Origin: Nocardioides baculatus
Lineage (GTDB): Bacteria; Actinomycetota; Actinomycetes; Propionibacteriales; Nocardioidaceae
Direction of reading: 5' to 3'
Assembly: GCF_016735675.1 (NCBI RefSeq)
Contig: NZ_JAERSG010000001.1
Coordinates: forward strand, 186,001-250,000
DNA length: 64,000 bases
The stretch's first letter is position 1. Each line of letters begins with the position of its first letter. The notes beneath the pieces are model-generated. The model had not been told where the DNA came from. It saw only the letters and a program-made list of their open reading frames with translations, and did no database searches. Of this stretch, positions 10,738 to 21,499 are shown one piece after another. The position numbers were made by a program, and so were the translations under genes.

Positions 10738-11289
10738 TCAGGAGTAGACGTGGGGGGCGAGCGTGCCGATGTCGCGCAGGTTGCGGTAGCGCTCGCGGTA
10801 GTCGAGGCCGTAGCCGACGACGAACTCGTTGGGGATGTCCCAGCCGACGTACTTCGGCTCGACGGGCATCGAGAGGGCCTCGGGCTTGCGCAGCAGCGTC
10901 GCGATCTCGACGCTCGCCGGGTTGCGGCTCGAGAGGTTGTTGACCAGCCAGCTCAGCGTCAGGCCGGTGTCGATGATCTCGTCGACGATGAGCACGTCGC
11001 GGCCGCTGATGTCGGTGTCGAGGTCCTTGAGGATCCGGACGACGCCGCTCGACTTGGTGCCCGAGCCGTAGGAGCTGACCGCCATCCAGTCCATCTCGAG
11101 GTGGATCGGCATCGCCCGCGCGAGGTCCGCCATCACCATCACCGCGCCGCGCAGGACGCCGACGACGAGCAGGTCGCGGCCCTCGTAGTCCGCGGTGATC
11201 TGGAGCGCCATCTCCCCCAGGCGCTGCTGGATCTGCGCCTCGGTGAAGAGGATGTTGACCAGGTCGTGCTCCACGTGGGACGAGTCCAT
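10738..11289 (-). CDS. hpt: Hypoxanthine phosphoribosyltransferase
   Basis: A 183-residue purine-salvage enzyme that converts hypoxanthine or guanine plus PRPP to IMP or GMP. The PRPP loop VLIVDEIIDTGLTL is at 99-112, and the flexible-loop SYGSGTKSSG segment is near 73-82. It follows tilS in the conserved tilS-hpt-ftsH order. A TAGGCT box (11297-11302, minus strand) 7 nt before ATG 11289 with no Shine-Dalgarno suggests it also has its own leaderless transcript. Confidence 0.95.
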   Translation of the reverse strand: MDSSHVEHDLVNILFTEAQIQQRLGEMALQITADYEGRDLLVVGVLRGAVMVMADLARAMPIHLEMDWMAVSSYGSGTKSSGVVRILKDLDTDISGRDVLIVDEIIDTGLTLSWLVNNLSSRNPASVEIATLLRKPEALSMPVEPKYVGWDIPNEFVVGYGLDYRERYRNLRDIGTLAPHVYS

Positions 11290-11307
11290 GGGCTGCAGCC
11301 TAGGGTC

Positions 11308-12282
11308 TTACGCGCCCTCGAACACCAGCAGGCCGTCGCGGCGCAGGGCACGGCGGTGGCCGGGCAGGTCGACCCACTGCTGGCCGCGCCAGGCGACGAG
11401 GAGGCGGTCGACCTCCAGCACGTGGCGGCGGGTCAGCTCGACGGGTGGTACGCCGGCGGCGAGGGCGGCCGCGTGGATCGCCCGGTGGCGCAGGGCCGGC
11501 GGCTGCGCAGCGAGGGAGTCGACGTCGAGGCCGTCGGCGCGCCGGGCGGCGTCGAGCGCGGCCGAGGCGAGGTCGTCGAGCAGGGCGGTGTCGTCGCGCA
11601 GCTGGTCGGCCGTGCGGGCGAGCGCCTCGGCGATCCCCGGCCCGAGCTCGTCCTCGAGGACCGGCAGCACCCGGCGCCGTACGCGCACGCGGGTGAAGCC
11701 GGGGTCGTCGTTGTGCGGGTCGTCCCACGCCTCGAGGCCCTCGACCTGGCAGGCGGTCACGGTGTCGGCACGGCGTACGCCGAGCAGCGGGCGCGCGAAG
11801 ACGCCGAAGCCGGGGCGCATCCCCTGCAGCGAACGGCCGCCCGAGCCGCGGGTGAGGCCGAGCAGCACGGTCTCGGCCTGGTCGTCGAGGGTGTGGCCGA
11901 GCAGCACCCGGCGCACGGAGAACCGGTCGGCGACCTCCTCGAGGACGGCGTACCGCCCCTCGCGCGCAGCGGCCTCGGGGCCCGACCCGGAGGAGGTGTC
12001 GACCTGGATCCGGGCCGTGACCGTCTCGTCGACGCCGATCGTGGCGAGCTGCGTCACGACGCGGTCGGCCTGCTCGGCGGAGCCGGGCTGGAGGGAGTGG
12101 TCGACGGTGACGCCGATGACCCGCAGGCCGAGCTTGTGCCCCTCGAACACCGTGGCCGCGGCGAGCGCGAGCGAGTCGGCGCCGCCACTGCAGGCGACGG
12201 CCACGGCGTCACCGGGGTCGAGGTCGGACAGCACGGCACGGACCGGCACCCGGACGGCGGCGACGGACGGGTGGAGCGTCAC
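11308..12282 (-). CDS. tilS: tRNA(Ile)-lysidine synthase
   Basis: A 324-residue N-type ATP pyrophosphatase that modifies C34 of tRNA-Ile(CAU) to lysidine so that it reads AUA. The PP-loop SGGADS is at 32-37, and the HTLDDQAETVLLGL motif is typical of TilS. The length fits the shorter actinobacterial form. The GTG start at 12282 overlaps the stop of the upstream metallopeptidase gene as GTGA. Confidence 0.93.
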   Translation of the reverse strand: MTLHPSVAAVRVPVRAVLSDLDPGDAVAVACSGGADSLALAAATVFEGHKLGLRVIGVTVDHSLQPGSAEQADRVVTQLATIGVDETVTARIQVDTSSGSGPEAAAREGRYAVLEEVADRFSVRRVLLGHTLDDQAETVLLGLTRGSGGRSLQGMRPGFGVFARPLLGVRRADTVTACQVEGLEAWDDPHNDDPGFTRVRVRRRVLPVLEDELGPGIAEALARTADQLRDDTALLDDLASAALDAARRADGLDVDSLAAQPPALRHRAIHAAALAAGVPPVELTRRHVLEVDRLLVAWRGQQWVDLPGHRRALRRDGLLVFEGA

Positions 12283-13295
12283 AGGACGCGGGTGATCCAG
12301 GCGTCGGGGTCGGTGATCTCGGCCTTGGACGGGAGGGTCTCGGGACCGGTCCAGACGGCGTTGAAGTCGTCCATGCCGACCTTGTCGACGACGTGGCGCA
12401 CGAAGACGGCGCCGTCGCGGTACTGCGCCATCTTGGCGTCGAGGCCGAGCAGGCGGCGCAGCAGCTTGTCGAGGGAGCCGACGCCCTGGCGGCGCTGGTT
12501 GAACTTCTTGCGGATCTGCTTGACCGACGGGATCACCGTCGGACCGACGCCGTCCATCACGACGTCGGCGTGACCCTCGAGCAGCGACATCACGCCGGTG
12601 ACCCGGTCGAGGATCTCCTTCTGCTCGGGCGTCGACATCAGGTCGAGGACGCTGCCGTTGCCGCTCCGGATCGCCTCCGCACCGCGGCGCAGGCCGTCGA
12701 CGAGGGCACTGGGCTCGATCGTGCCCGCCACCTGGTTCATCTGGGCGAGCAGGTGGTCGCCGAGCCAGGGGTTGGCGGTGAACTGCACGCGGTGGGTCTC
12801 CTCGTGGAGACACACCCACAGCCGGAAGTCGGTCGGGTCGGCGCCGATCTCGCGCTCGGTGTGGACGATGTTGGGCGCGACGAGCAGCAGGCGGCCGGTG
12901 GGTGAGTGGAACGGGTCGAACTGCCCGAGCACCTTGGTGCCGAGGAAGCCGAGCATCAGGCCGACCTCCGCGCCGGTGACGCGTGAGCCGATCGCACTGG
13001 CGACGGCACCGGGCTCGCCCTTCTTCTCCACGAGCTTGTCGACGATGGGAGCGAGGATCTTCGCGAAGCCGTCGGCGTTGGCCTGGATCCAGCCGCCGCG
13101 GTCGACGACGAGGACCGGAGCGGTGCCGGCCTGGGTCGAGAGGCCGGTGAACTCCTGCACGAGCGGCGTCGAGCGGTCCGCGCCCTCGCGGAGCTCCGCG
13201 ACGGCCGCGAGCGCCTCGTCGTTGGACACCGTGGGCCCCGGTCCGGCCAGCTTGGACCCGACGGTCACCGCGAAGTCCCAGTCGACCATGTTCAT
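12279..13295 (-). CDS. Zinc-dependent metallopeptidase-like protein (DUF2342 family)
   Basis: A 338-residue zincin-like protein with the HExxH site HEETH at 164-168 and a downstream EGHAD segment. Homologues sit next to tilS/dacB across actinobacteria (Rv3626c position) and are sometimes labelled F420-biosynthesis-associated; proteolysis has not been shown from sequence. A TACTGT box (13302-13307, minus strand) lies 6 nt before the ATG with no Shine-Dalgarno, so the DUF2342-tilS operon probably begins here as a leaderless mRNA. Confidence 0.88.
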   Translation of the reverse strand: MNMVDWDFAVTVGSKLAGPGPTVSNDEALAAVAELREGADRSTPLVQEFTGLSTQAGTAPVLVVDRGGWIQANADGFAKILAPIVDKLVEKKGEPGAVASAIGSRVTGAEVGLMLGFLGTKVLGQFDPFHSPTGRLLLVAPNIVHTEREIGADPTDFRLWVCLHEETHRVQFTANPWLGDHLLAQMNQVAGTIEPSALVDGLRRGAEAIRSGNGSVLDLMSTPEQKEILDRVTGVMSLLEGHADVVMDGVGPTVIPSVKQIRKKFNQRRQGVGSLDKLLRRLLGLDAKMAQYRDGAVFVRHVVDKVGMDDFNAVWTGPETLPSKAEITDPDAWITRVL

Positions 13296-13316
13296 GGGGC
13301 GACAGTACGTCGCCGC

Positions 13317-13404
13317 TGGTCGAGGAGGGCGCTCTGGCGCCCGTCACGAGACCTGGCGATCAGCGTAGATGGTTTCGTGACGGGACTTCGTCCCTCCTCA
13401 ACCA
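13317..13404. repeat. Large inverted repeat with a mini-hairpin in each arm
   Basis: The left arm 13317-13353 (TGGTCGAGGAGGG...CGTCACGAGACC) is the imperfect inverse of the right arm 13371-13404 (GGTTTCGTGACGGG...CCTCCTCAACCA). Each arm has its own hairpin: GGGCGC-tctg-GCGCCC in the left and GGGAC-ttc-GTCCC in the right. The outer parts are conserved while the inner hairpin sequences differ, so structure seems to be preserved. It lies after dacB and 21 bp before the DUF2342 start. Similar GGTTTCGWGACGG...TCCTCAACCA blocks are, from memory, common in Nocardioides intergenic DNA. Confidence 0.75.
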
Positions 13405-13415
13405 CCGAGGATCAG

Positions 13416-14885
13416 TCAACGGGTGGAGCAGCGGCACGCCGCGAGCGCGGCGGCGGCGCGGTCGAGCGCCTGCTGGGCGTCGAGCTTCTTCGCGTCGGGC
13501 GACTTGTCGGCACCGAGGACGAACGCCATCGGCTCGCCGTCACGACCCACCGCGATCCCCGCGAGGGCGTGCACGTTGGTCAGGGTGCCGGTCTTGGCGC
13601 GCACGAGCCCGCGCGCGACGGGCGGCCCCTCGGCGAACCGGTAGGTCAGCGAGCCGGTGAACCCCGCCACCGGCAGGCCCGTGACGATGCTCCGCATCGC
13701 CTCGCCGCCCGGTCCGGCCGCGTGCTGGAGCAGGGCGATCAGCGTGCCGGTCGAGACCCGGTTGCGCCGCGACAGGCCGGACCCGTCGTACACCTCGTCG
13801 CCGCTCACGTCGATGCCCAACCCGGCGAGCGTCTCGAGGACCCCAGCGGCGCCGCCCTCGAACGAGCCCTGGCCGGAGACGGCGATCCCGACCTGGTGGC
13901 CGACGACCTCGGCGCCCTCGTTGTCGCTGACGTCGAGGATCCGCTCGGCGATCTCCGACAGCGGGGCGCTCTCGGCGGAGGCGAGCTCCTCGGTGCCGGG
14001 AGGTACGACGACGCGCTGCGGCTCGCCGACCACGTTCAGGCCGGCGGCGGTGAGCGCGGACGCGAGGACCTGCGCGGCGGCCAGCGACGGGTCGTCCGAG
14101 CGGGACTGGCGGTCGGGCGCAATGCCGCTGTCGACCATGAGCGCGGTGATCGGGCTGACGATGTCGTCGGGGACGTAGTCGCGGCGCCAGGCCGGGTTGT
14201 CGGTCGGCCCGGTGAAGAGGCTGTCGTCGAAGCTGACCTTCACGCGGCCGCGACCGCCCAGGGCCTCGGCAGCCGTCAGGGCGAGGGTGGTCACGTCGGC
14301 GCGGACGGGGTATGTCGACGCGGCCTCGGTGACCGTGAGCGGCTGGCTCGCGAGCAGCGGGTCGCCGCCGCCGACCAGCACGACCTCGCGCGCACCCTCG
14401 CCCCGGACGACGCGGGTCGTGAAGGTGTGGTCGGGGCCGAGGGTGGCGAGGGCGGCGCCGAGGGTCAGGAGCTTGGTCGTCGACGCCGGCAGGTAGCGGC
14501 CGTCGCCGGTCGTCCACACGGGCGACCCCGGCGTCAGCGAGCTCACGGCGCCGACCACGTGGGGGCCGAGGTCGGGGTCGGTCAGGTCGGGGGTGACGGC
14601 GGCGGCGACCTTGTCCGGGGCGATGTCCGCGTCGCTCGCGAGCGGCGCGGCGTCGTCCACCGTGGGGTCCCACTCGGGCAGGTCGAGGCCGGCCGGCGGG
14701 AGCACCGCCTCGGGCTCGGTCACCGGGTCGGCGGCGAGCCACGGCAGGTAGCGCTGGCCCCACTCGAAGCGGTAGGCCCCGACCCCGGCGCCGAGGATCG
14801 CGAGGACGAGCACGATCGGCAGCCAGCGGCTCACGAGGTGGCGTACCTCACGTCCTCGCTCTTTCGTCCCTCTCGCTTCGCGCAT
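13416..14885 (-). CDS. dacB: D-alanyl-D-alanine carboxypeptidase / endopeptidase (PBP4, S13 family)
   Basis: A peptidoglycan enzyme of about 489 residues, anchored by an N-terminal hydrophobic segment (about 20-38). Penicillin-binding motifs: STTK (135-138, nucleophile Ser135), SDN (320-322) and KTG (431-433). It trims or cleaves D-Ala cross-links outside the membrane. The start is uncertain: ATG 14894, ATG 14885 and a GTG at the [10 protein letters not shown] position (about 14834) are all possible, and none has a strong ribosome site. It is divergent from ppa. Confidence 0.9.
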   Translation of the reverse strand: MREARGTKERGREVRHLVSRWLPIVLVLAILGAGVGAYRFEWGQRYLPWLAADPVTEPEAVLPPAGLDLPEWDPTVDDAAPLASDADIAPDKVAAAVTPDLTDPDLGPHVVGAVSSLTPGSPVWTTGDGRYLPASTTKLLTLGAALATLGPDHTFTTRVVRGEGAREVVLVGGGDPLLASQPLTVTEAASTYPVRADVTTLALTAAEALGGRGRVKVSFDDSLFTGPTDNPAWRRDYVPDDIVSPITALMVDSGIAPDRQSRSDDPSLAAAQVLASALTAAGLNVVGEPQRVVVPPGTEELASAESAPLSEIAERILDVSDNEGAEVVGHQVGIAVSGQGSFEGGAAGVLETLAGLGIDVSGDEVYDGSGLSRRNRVSTGTLIALLQHAAGPGGEAMRSIVTGLPVAGFTGSLTYRFAEGPPVARGLVRAKTGTLTNVHALAGIAVGRDGEPMAFVLGADKSPDAKKLDAQQALDRAAAALAACRCSTR

Positions 14886-14998
14886 CGGGGCCATTGTGCG
14901 CGACACTGCCCCCAGCAGGACGCGTCGGGCCCACCGCCGGACGCGACCTATCCGATGTGAGCCGGCCCGACGACGTGCCGGAGAGTGTGGAGGAAGAC

Positions 14999-15538
14999 GT
15001 GCTCGAGTTCGACGTGCTGGTGGAGATCCCCAAGGGCGAGCGCAACAAGTACGAGGTCGACCACGAGAGCGGACGCCTGCGCCTCGACCGGATGCTCTTC
15101 ACCTCGACCGCCTACCCGGCCGACTACGGGTTCATCGAGAACACCCTCGGCCAGGACGGCGACCCGCTCGACGCCCTGGTGATCCTCCAGGCGCCGACGT
15201 TCCCCGGCTGCCTCATCGCGTGCCGGGCGATCGGCATGTTCCGGATGACCGACGAGGCCGGCGGCGACGACAAGGTACTGTGCGTGCCTGCGCACGACCC
15301 GCGCCTGGAGCACCTGCGCGACATCAACCACGTCTCGAAGTACGACCGGCTCGAGATCCAGCACTTCTTCGAGGTCTACAAGGACCTCGAGCCCGGCAAG
15401 TCCGTCGAGGGCGCCGACTGGGTCGGCCGCGTCGAGGCCGAGGCCGAGGTCCGCGCGTCCTTCGAGCGCTTCAAGACCGAGGGCCACGGCAACGACGTGG
15501 ACAACCTCGCCGACGACAGCCTCGGCGAGGACGCCTGA
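14999..15538 (+). CDS. ppa: Inorganic pyrophosphatase
   Basis: A soluble family I enzyme of about 179 residues that hydrolyses pyrophosphate to drive biosynthesis. Motifs are [17 protein letters not shown] near the start, DYGFIENT and the metal-binding DGDPLDALV, then [16 protein letters not shown] 14999 is chosen because a GGAGGA ribosome site (14989-14994) precedes it and the product ([13 protein letters not shown]) starts like other actinobacterial PPases. GTG 14957 would add 14 residues. The acidic C-terminal tail (DDSLGEDA) is slightly longer than usual. Confidence 0.95.
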   Translation: MLEFDVLVEIPKGERNKYEVDHESGRLRLDRMLFTSTAYPADYGFIENTLGQDGDPLDALVILQAPTFPGCLIACRAIGMFRMTDEAGGDDKVLCVPAHDPRLEHLRDINHVSKYDRLEIQHFFEVYKDLEPGKSVEGADWVGRVEAEAEVRASFERFKTEGHGNDVDNLADDSLGEDA

Positions 15539-15554
15539 CCTCCTCCCCGCACCC

Positions 15555-15630
15555 GCTGTGACGCCGGGTTACTGCCTGTAACCACCTCTGCTGCAACGCA
15601 GGAGGAGTGGCAGCAACCCGGCGTCACAGC
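15555..15630. repeat. Large cruciform repeat, family 2, copy 1
   Basis: The perfect 16-bp outer stem GCTGTGACGCCGGGTT (15555-15570) pairs with 15615-15630. Inner stems CTGCC/GGCAG and CCACCTC/GAGG-AGTGG form a long nested hairpin. It occupies almost the entire gap between convergent ppa and lon, ending 1 nt before the lon stop. The outer arms recur at 18063-18136 on the other side of lon. Confidence 0.85.
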
Positions 15631-15631
15631 G

Positions 15632-17986
<2,355 letters not shown>

Positions 17987-18030
17987 GTCCGTCACAACGT
18001 CCCGCAACCGGAGGCATGTTCCGGTTCGCG

Positions 18031-18047
18031 GTTCGCTCACCGCGAAC
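18031..18047 (-). promoter_or_regulatory. ClgR-type operator upstream of lon
   Basis: On the lon strand this reads GTTCGCGGTGAGCGAAC, a perfect 6-5-6 palindrome that matches the GTTCGC-N5-GCG motif described for ClgR, activator of clp and lon genes in streptomycetes and other actinobacteria. It overlaps a larger 24-bp inverted repeat, GTTCGCGGT-N6-ACCGCGAAC (18024-18047). It is 45-61 bp upstream of the lon start, a plausible activator position. Confidence 0.75.
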
Positions 18048-18062
18048 GCCGGCCGTCGGCCC

Positions 18063-18136
18063 CTGTAACGCCGGGTTAGGTGCTGTACCCACTACCTTGC
18101 TAGATGGTGGGTACAGCTCGTAACCCGGCGTGACAG
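18063..18136. repeat. Large cruciform repeat, family 2, copy 2
   Basis: The outer stem CTGTAACGCCGGGTTA (18063-18078) pairs with TAACCCGGCGTGACAG (18121-18136) with one mismatch. The inner stem is CTGTACCCAC (18083-18092) with GTGGGTACAG (18107-18116). The outer arms match copy 1 at 15555-15630, while the inner stems differ but stay paired. It ends 13 bp before the stop of the minus-strand hydrolase gene and lies upstream of the lon operator. Confidence 0.85.
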
Positions 18137-18149
18137 CGGGACGGCCAGG

Positions 18150-18725
18150 TCAGAGGGAGGCGAGGAAGGCCTCGACCGCTCGCGCGACGTCGACGTGGAT
18201 CTCGGCCGTGCGGACGGCGTCGTCGGTGCCCATCGAGTGATCGGCGTCGGGCACCTCGAGCACGTCGCACCCGTTCTCACCGAGCTCGCGGGCGATCGAC
18301 GGCACCCAGAGCTCGTCACGCAGACCGCCGACGAGGAGCTGGCGGCCGGCGTTGGCGCCGATCGCCTCTGCGACCGTCGGCTCGGTGAGGAGCGGGGTCA
18401 GCCAGATCGCGTCGAGCCCGCGCTCGGCGGCGTACGACGCGGCGAAGGTGCCGAGGGACTTGGCCACGACCAGCACGTGGTCGGCGGCCTCGGCTGCGTG
18501 CGCCTCCTCGACGTGGCGGCGTACCCACGACTCGGACTCCTCGTCGCCGCGCGTGGTCGTGTCCCACCAGAGCTGCTGCACGGTGAAGCCGTGCTGGAGC
18601 AGCGCACGGCGCGCGAACTCGAGCAGTGGCGCGGCAGGCGAGTACGCGCGACCGGGCGCGACGAGCGCGACGCCGCGGCTCTCGCTGGGCGGCTCCCACC
18701 GTGTCGGCAGTCCTCCGAAGGTCAT
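18150..18725 (-). CDS. Small alpha/beta-hydrolase
   Basis: A 191-residue single-domain hydrolase. The nucleophile elbow is AKSLG with Ser90; Asp137 (LRDELW) and His163 (DADHSMG) complete a plausible triad. It is short, with no lid domain, and resembles the compact dienelactone-hydrolase or serine-hydrolase-like proteins. The substrate is unknown. A methyltransferase gene lies 12 bp upstream on the same strand, probably cotranscribed. Confidence 0.75.
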   Translation of the reverse strand: MTFGGLPTRWEPPSESRGVALVAPGRAYSPAAPLLEFARRALLQHGFTVQQLWWDTTTRGDEESESWVRRHVEEAHAAEAADHVLVVAKSLGTFAASYAAERGLDAIWLTPLLTEPTVAEAIGANAGRQLLVGGLRDELWVPSIARELGENGCDVLEVPDADHSMGTDDAVRTAEIHVDVARAVEAFLASL

Positions 18726-18737
18726 CGTGCGTCCCCC

Positions 18738-19427
18738 TTACGTGCCCTCGTCCTTGCCCTTGTCCTTGCCCTTGCCGGCCCGGAAGTAGCCCAGGGCCCC
18801 GTGGATCCGGAGGTCCACCGTGTCGCACCCGGCCGCGCGGAGCCACCGGATGGCGTCTCCGGACCGGCACATCGGGCCAAGGATCCCGGCGCGGGTGCCG
18901 GCTCGGCGCAGCGGTTCGAAGCGCGCGCCGGTGTCGGTGAAGATCGAGCTGCCGGTGATCGCGCCGCCGTCCTTCAGGACCCGGACCATCTCCTCGATCG
19001 CCCGCCGCGGGTCGGGGAAGCAGTGCAGGCCGGTGAACGACACGACCAGGTCGAAGGTGCCGTCGTCGAAGGGGAGGTCGCCGACGTCGACGAGGGCCGG
19101 AGCCACCTGGTCGGCCACTCCCCGTCGCTCGGCCGTGGCCAGCGCACGGCGGAGCATGGTGGGCGAGATGTCGGCGACGACCACGTCGAGGCCCTGCCCC
19201 GGTCGTACGCCGCGCAGCGCCACGCCGGAGCCGGTCGGCACGTCCAGGACCCGTGCCCCGGCAGGCAGGGTGCCGAGCTCGGCGGCGGCCTCGTCGATCA
19301 GCCGCAGGTCGCTCCCCGTCCCGGCGCGCCACGCCGGGCGGCCGACCTGGGGGTGCTCGACGAGCCAGGGGTAGACGTAGGACCACAGCGGGTCCTCGCT
19401 CCAGCCGCCCAGCCCCGGGAGCCTCAC
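18738..19427 (-). CDS. SAM-dependent class I methyltransferase
   Basis: A 229-residue methyltransferase. Motif I is VLDVPTGSGVA (60-70), followed by VVVADISPTML, LPFDDGTFDLVVS and the VRVLKDGG post-III motif. It is of the UbiE/Methyltransf_11 type; the substrate is unknown. The C-terminus is a lysine/glycine tail GKGKDKGKDEGT encoded by a near-perfect CCTTGTCCTTG-type tandem, which looks like a slippage-prone addition. The GTG start overlaps the upstream acyl-CoA gene stop as GTGA. Confidence 0.85.
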   Translation of the reverse strand: MRLPGLGGWSEDPLWSYVYPWLVEHPQVGRPAWRAGTGSDLRLIDEAAAELGTLPAGARVLDVPTGSGVALRGVRPGQGLDVVVADISPTMLRRALATAERRGVADQVAPALVDVGDLPFDDGTFDLVVSFTGLHCFPDPRRAIEEMVRVLKDGGAITGSSIFTDTGARFEPLRRAGTRAGILGPMCRSGDAIRWLRAAGCDTVDLRIHGALGYFRAGKGKDKGKDEGT

Positions 19428-21463
19428 GCCGGCCCGGTCTCCGTCCAGGTCAGCAGCTCGGGACTGCGCAGCATCTCCTCCGGTACGCCGAAGGCGTCGA
19501 CGAGGTCGACGGCCAGCGGGCGGACCTTGCGGCACAGCGAGCCGACCTCGCGGCTGATCGCCTTCGAGCGCGCGCTCGAGAGCCGGCCGTGCTCCATGAA
19601 CCAGGCGCGGTCCGCCTCGATCGTGCTGAGGGCATGGAGGTCGCAGAGCAGGTTGAGCGCGACCTTGAGGTCGCCGTCGGGCAGTGCGGCGGTCTTCGCG
19701 ACGAACGCCTCCAGCACCAGCCGTTCGGAGTGGGCCCTGGCGGCCGCGATGACGTGGTCCTGCACGCGGGAGAAGACCGCACCCGGGTTCTGGCCCTGGT
19801 CGATGCCGCGCTTCAGGCGACGGGCGACCCCGCCGATCATGTGCTCCTCGCGGAAGCGCAGCATCGCGAGCTGGTAGTTGGGGTCGAGGAGACCGGCCTC
19901 CTGGTCCCACGTGTCGCCGCCGGGCAGCAGGTCGCGCACCGACTGGACGAGCTTGTGCACCGACGTCCGCTCGACGACGGTCTCGACCGCCAGGCCGGCG
20001 ACGAAGCGCGCCATGCCGAGCTGGTCCATGTCCTCGAACTCGCCGGCGTAGTCGGTCAGCAGGCCCTTCGCGACCAGCTGGAGCAGGACGTGGTTGTCGC
20101 CCTCGAAGGTGGTGAAGACGTCGGTGTCGGCCTTGAGCGCGGCGAAGCGGTTCTCGCTGATGTAGCCGGCGCCTCCGCACGCCTCGCGGCACTCCTGGAT
20201 GGTGCGGGTCGCGTGCCACGTGCCCAGCGCCTTCGTCGCGGCGGCGCGCGACTCGAGCATCCGGCGGCCGTGCTCGTCGTCCGTCTCCCCCGAGAAGACG
20301 TGGTGCAGCTGTCCCGCGACCACCTCCTGCGCGAAGTGGAGAGCGTACGTCCGGGCGACGAGGGGCAGCAGGCGGCGCTGGTGCATGCCGTAGTCGAGGA
20401 GCACCTGCTCCTCCTCGGGCGAGGTCGCCTCGAACTGGCGACGGCGTACGGCGTAGCGGGTGGCGATCGTCAGCGCGACCTTGGCAGCGTTGATGCCGGC
20501 GCCGCCGACGCAGACCCGGCCCTGCACGAGGGTGCCGAGCATCGTGAAGAAGCGCTTGTTGGGGTTGTCGATCGGCGAGAGGTAGCGGCCCTCGGGCGTC
20601 ACCTCGGCGAACTGGTTGAGCAGCGCGGTGCGCGGCACCCGCACGCCGTCGAACCAGATGCGGCCGTTGTCGACGCCGTTGAGGCCCATCTTGGGACCGC
20701 AGTCCTCGATGCGTACGCCGTCGAGGACCCGGCCGCCCTCGCGGATCGGGACGACGAAGGCGTGCACGCCGTGGCGCTCCCCGTCCACCTCGAGCTGGGC
20801 GAACACCGCGGCGAGCTCGGCGTGGGCCGCCGCGTTGCCGATGTAGTCCTTGCGGCTCGCGTCGTCCGGGGTCGTGATCACGAACTCCTGCGTCGCGGTG
20901 TCGTACGCCGCCACGGTGCCGAGCGCCTGCACGTTGGAGCCGTGGCCGCTCTCGGTCATCGCGAAGCAGCCCATCGTGCGGCCGCTCACGAGGTCGGCGA
21001 GGTGGGCGTCGTGGTGGGTCTTCGTGCCGAGCTGGAGGATCGCGCCGCCGAAGAGCCCGAACTGGACGCCGACCTTCACGAGCACCGACAGGTCGCCCAT
21101 GGCGAGGGTCTCGAAGGCGGCGATGGAGGCGCCGATGTCCCCGCCCCCGCCGTACGCCTCCGGGAAGCCCATGCCGGTCTGGCCGGTCTCGGCCATCATC
21201 ACCACGACGTCCTTGACCCGCTCGCGGAAGTCGGCGGTGGTCATCTTCTCCTCGTCGCGGAGGATCTGCGCGTGCTCGGCGAGGTTGGCGCGCACCAGGT
21301 CGCGGACCTCGGCGTAGTGGCCGTCGAGCACGGCGCGCATCGCGGCGACGTCGACCTCGGGCTGGCGGTAGCCCTTGTCCGTCGTGGGTGCCGGCACCTC
21401 GTCCTCCGACTTCTCCGGCACGGGCGTGGGCATCTCGTCGGCGAGGGCGTCGTCCACTGACAT
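19424..21463 (-). CDS. Acyl-CoA oxidase/dehydrogenase family protein (long form)
   Basis: A 679-residue flavoprotein of the acyl-CoA dehydrogenase superfamily. Motifs include CFAMTESGHGSNV (FAD/substrate loop), RIEDCGPKMGLNGVDNGRIW, and CREACGGAGYISENR, with TFEGDNHVLLQ in the C-terminal half. The extra C-terminal domain and length are those of acyl-CoA oxidase-type enzymes, not the usual 380-residue dehydrogenases. It catalyses the first alpha,beta-oxidation of an acyl-CoA. A TACTTT box 6 nt before ATG 21463 suggests a leaderless mRNA. Confidence 0.88.
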   Translation of the reverse strand: MSVDDALADEMPTPVPEKSEDEVPAPTTDKGYRQPEVDVAAMRAVLDGHYAEVRDLVRANLAEHAQILRDEEKMTTADFRERVKDVVVMMAETGQTGMGFPEAYGGGGDIGASIAAFETLAMGDLSVLVKVGVQFGLFGGAILQLGTKTHHDAHLADLVSGRTMGCFAMTESGHGSNVQALGTVAAYDTATQEFVITTPDDASRKDYIGNAAAHAELAAVFAQLEVDGERHGVHAFVVPIREGGRVLDGVRIEDCGPKMGLNGVDNGRIWFDGVRVPRTALLNQFAEVTPEGRYLSPIDNPNKRFFTMLGTLVQGRVCVGGAGINAAKVALTIATRYAVRRRQFEATSPEEEQVLLDYGMHQRRLLPLVARTYALHFAQEVVAGQLHHVFSGETDDEHGRRMLESRAAATKALGTWHATRTIQECREACGGAGYISENRFAALKADTDVFTTFEGDNHVLLQLVAKGLLTDYAGEFEDMDQLGMARFVAGLAVETVVERTSVHKLVQSVRDLLPGGDTWDQEAGLLDPNYQLAMLRFREEHMIGGVARRLKRGIDQGQNPGAVFSRVQDHVIAAARAHSERLVLEAFVAKTAALPDGDLKVALNLLCDLHALSTIEADRAWFMEHGRLSSARSKAISREVGSLCRKVRPLAVDLVDAFGVPEEMLRSPELLTWTETGPA

Positions 21464-21499
21464 GCCCCCAAAGTAGCCCGGCGGGTAGGTTTCGCGGCG

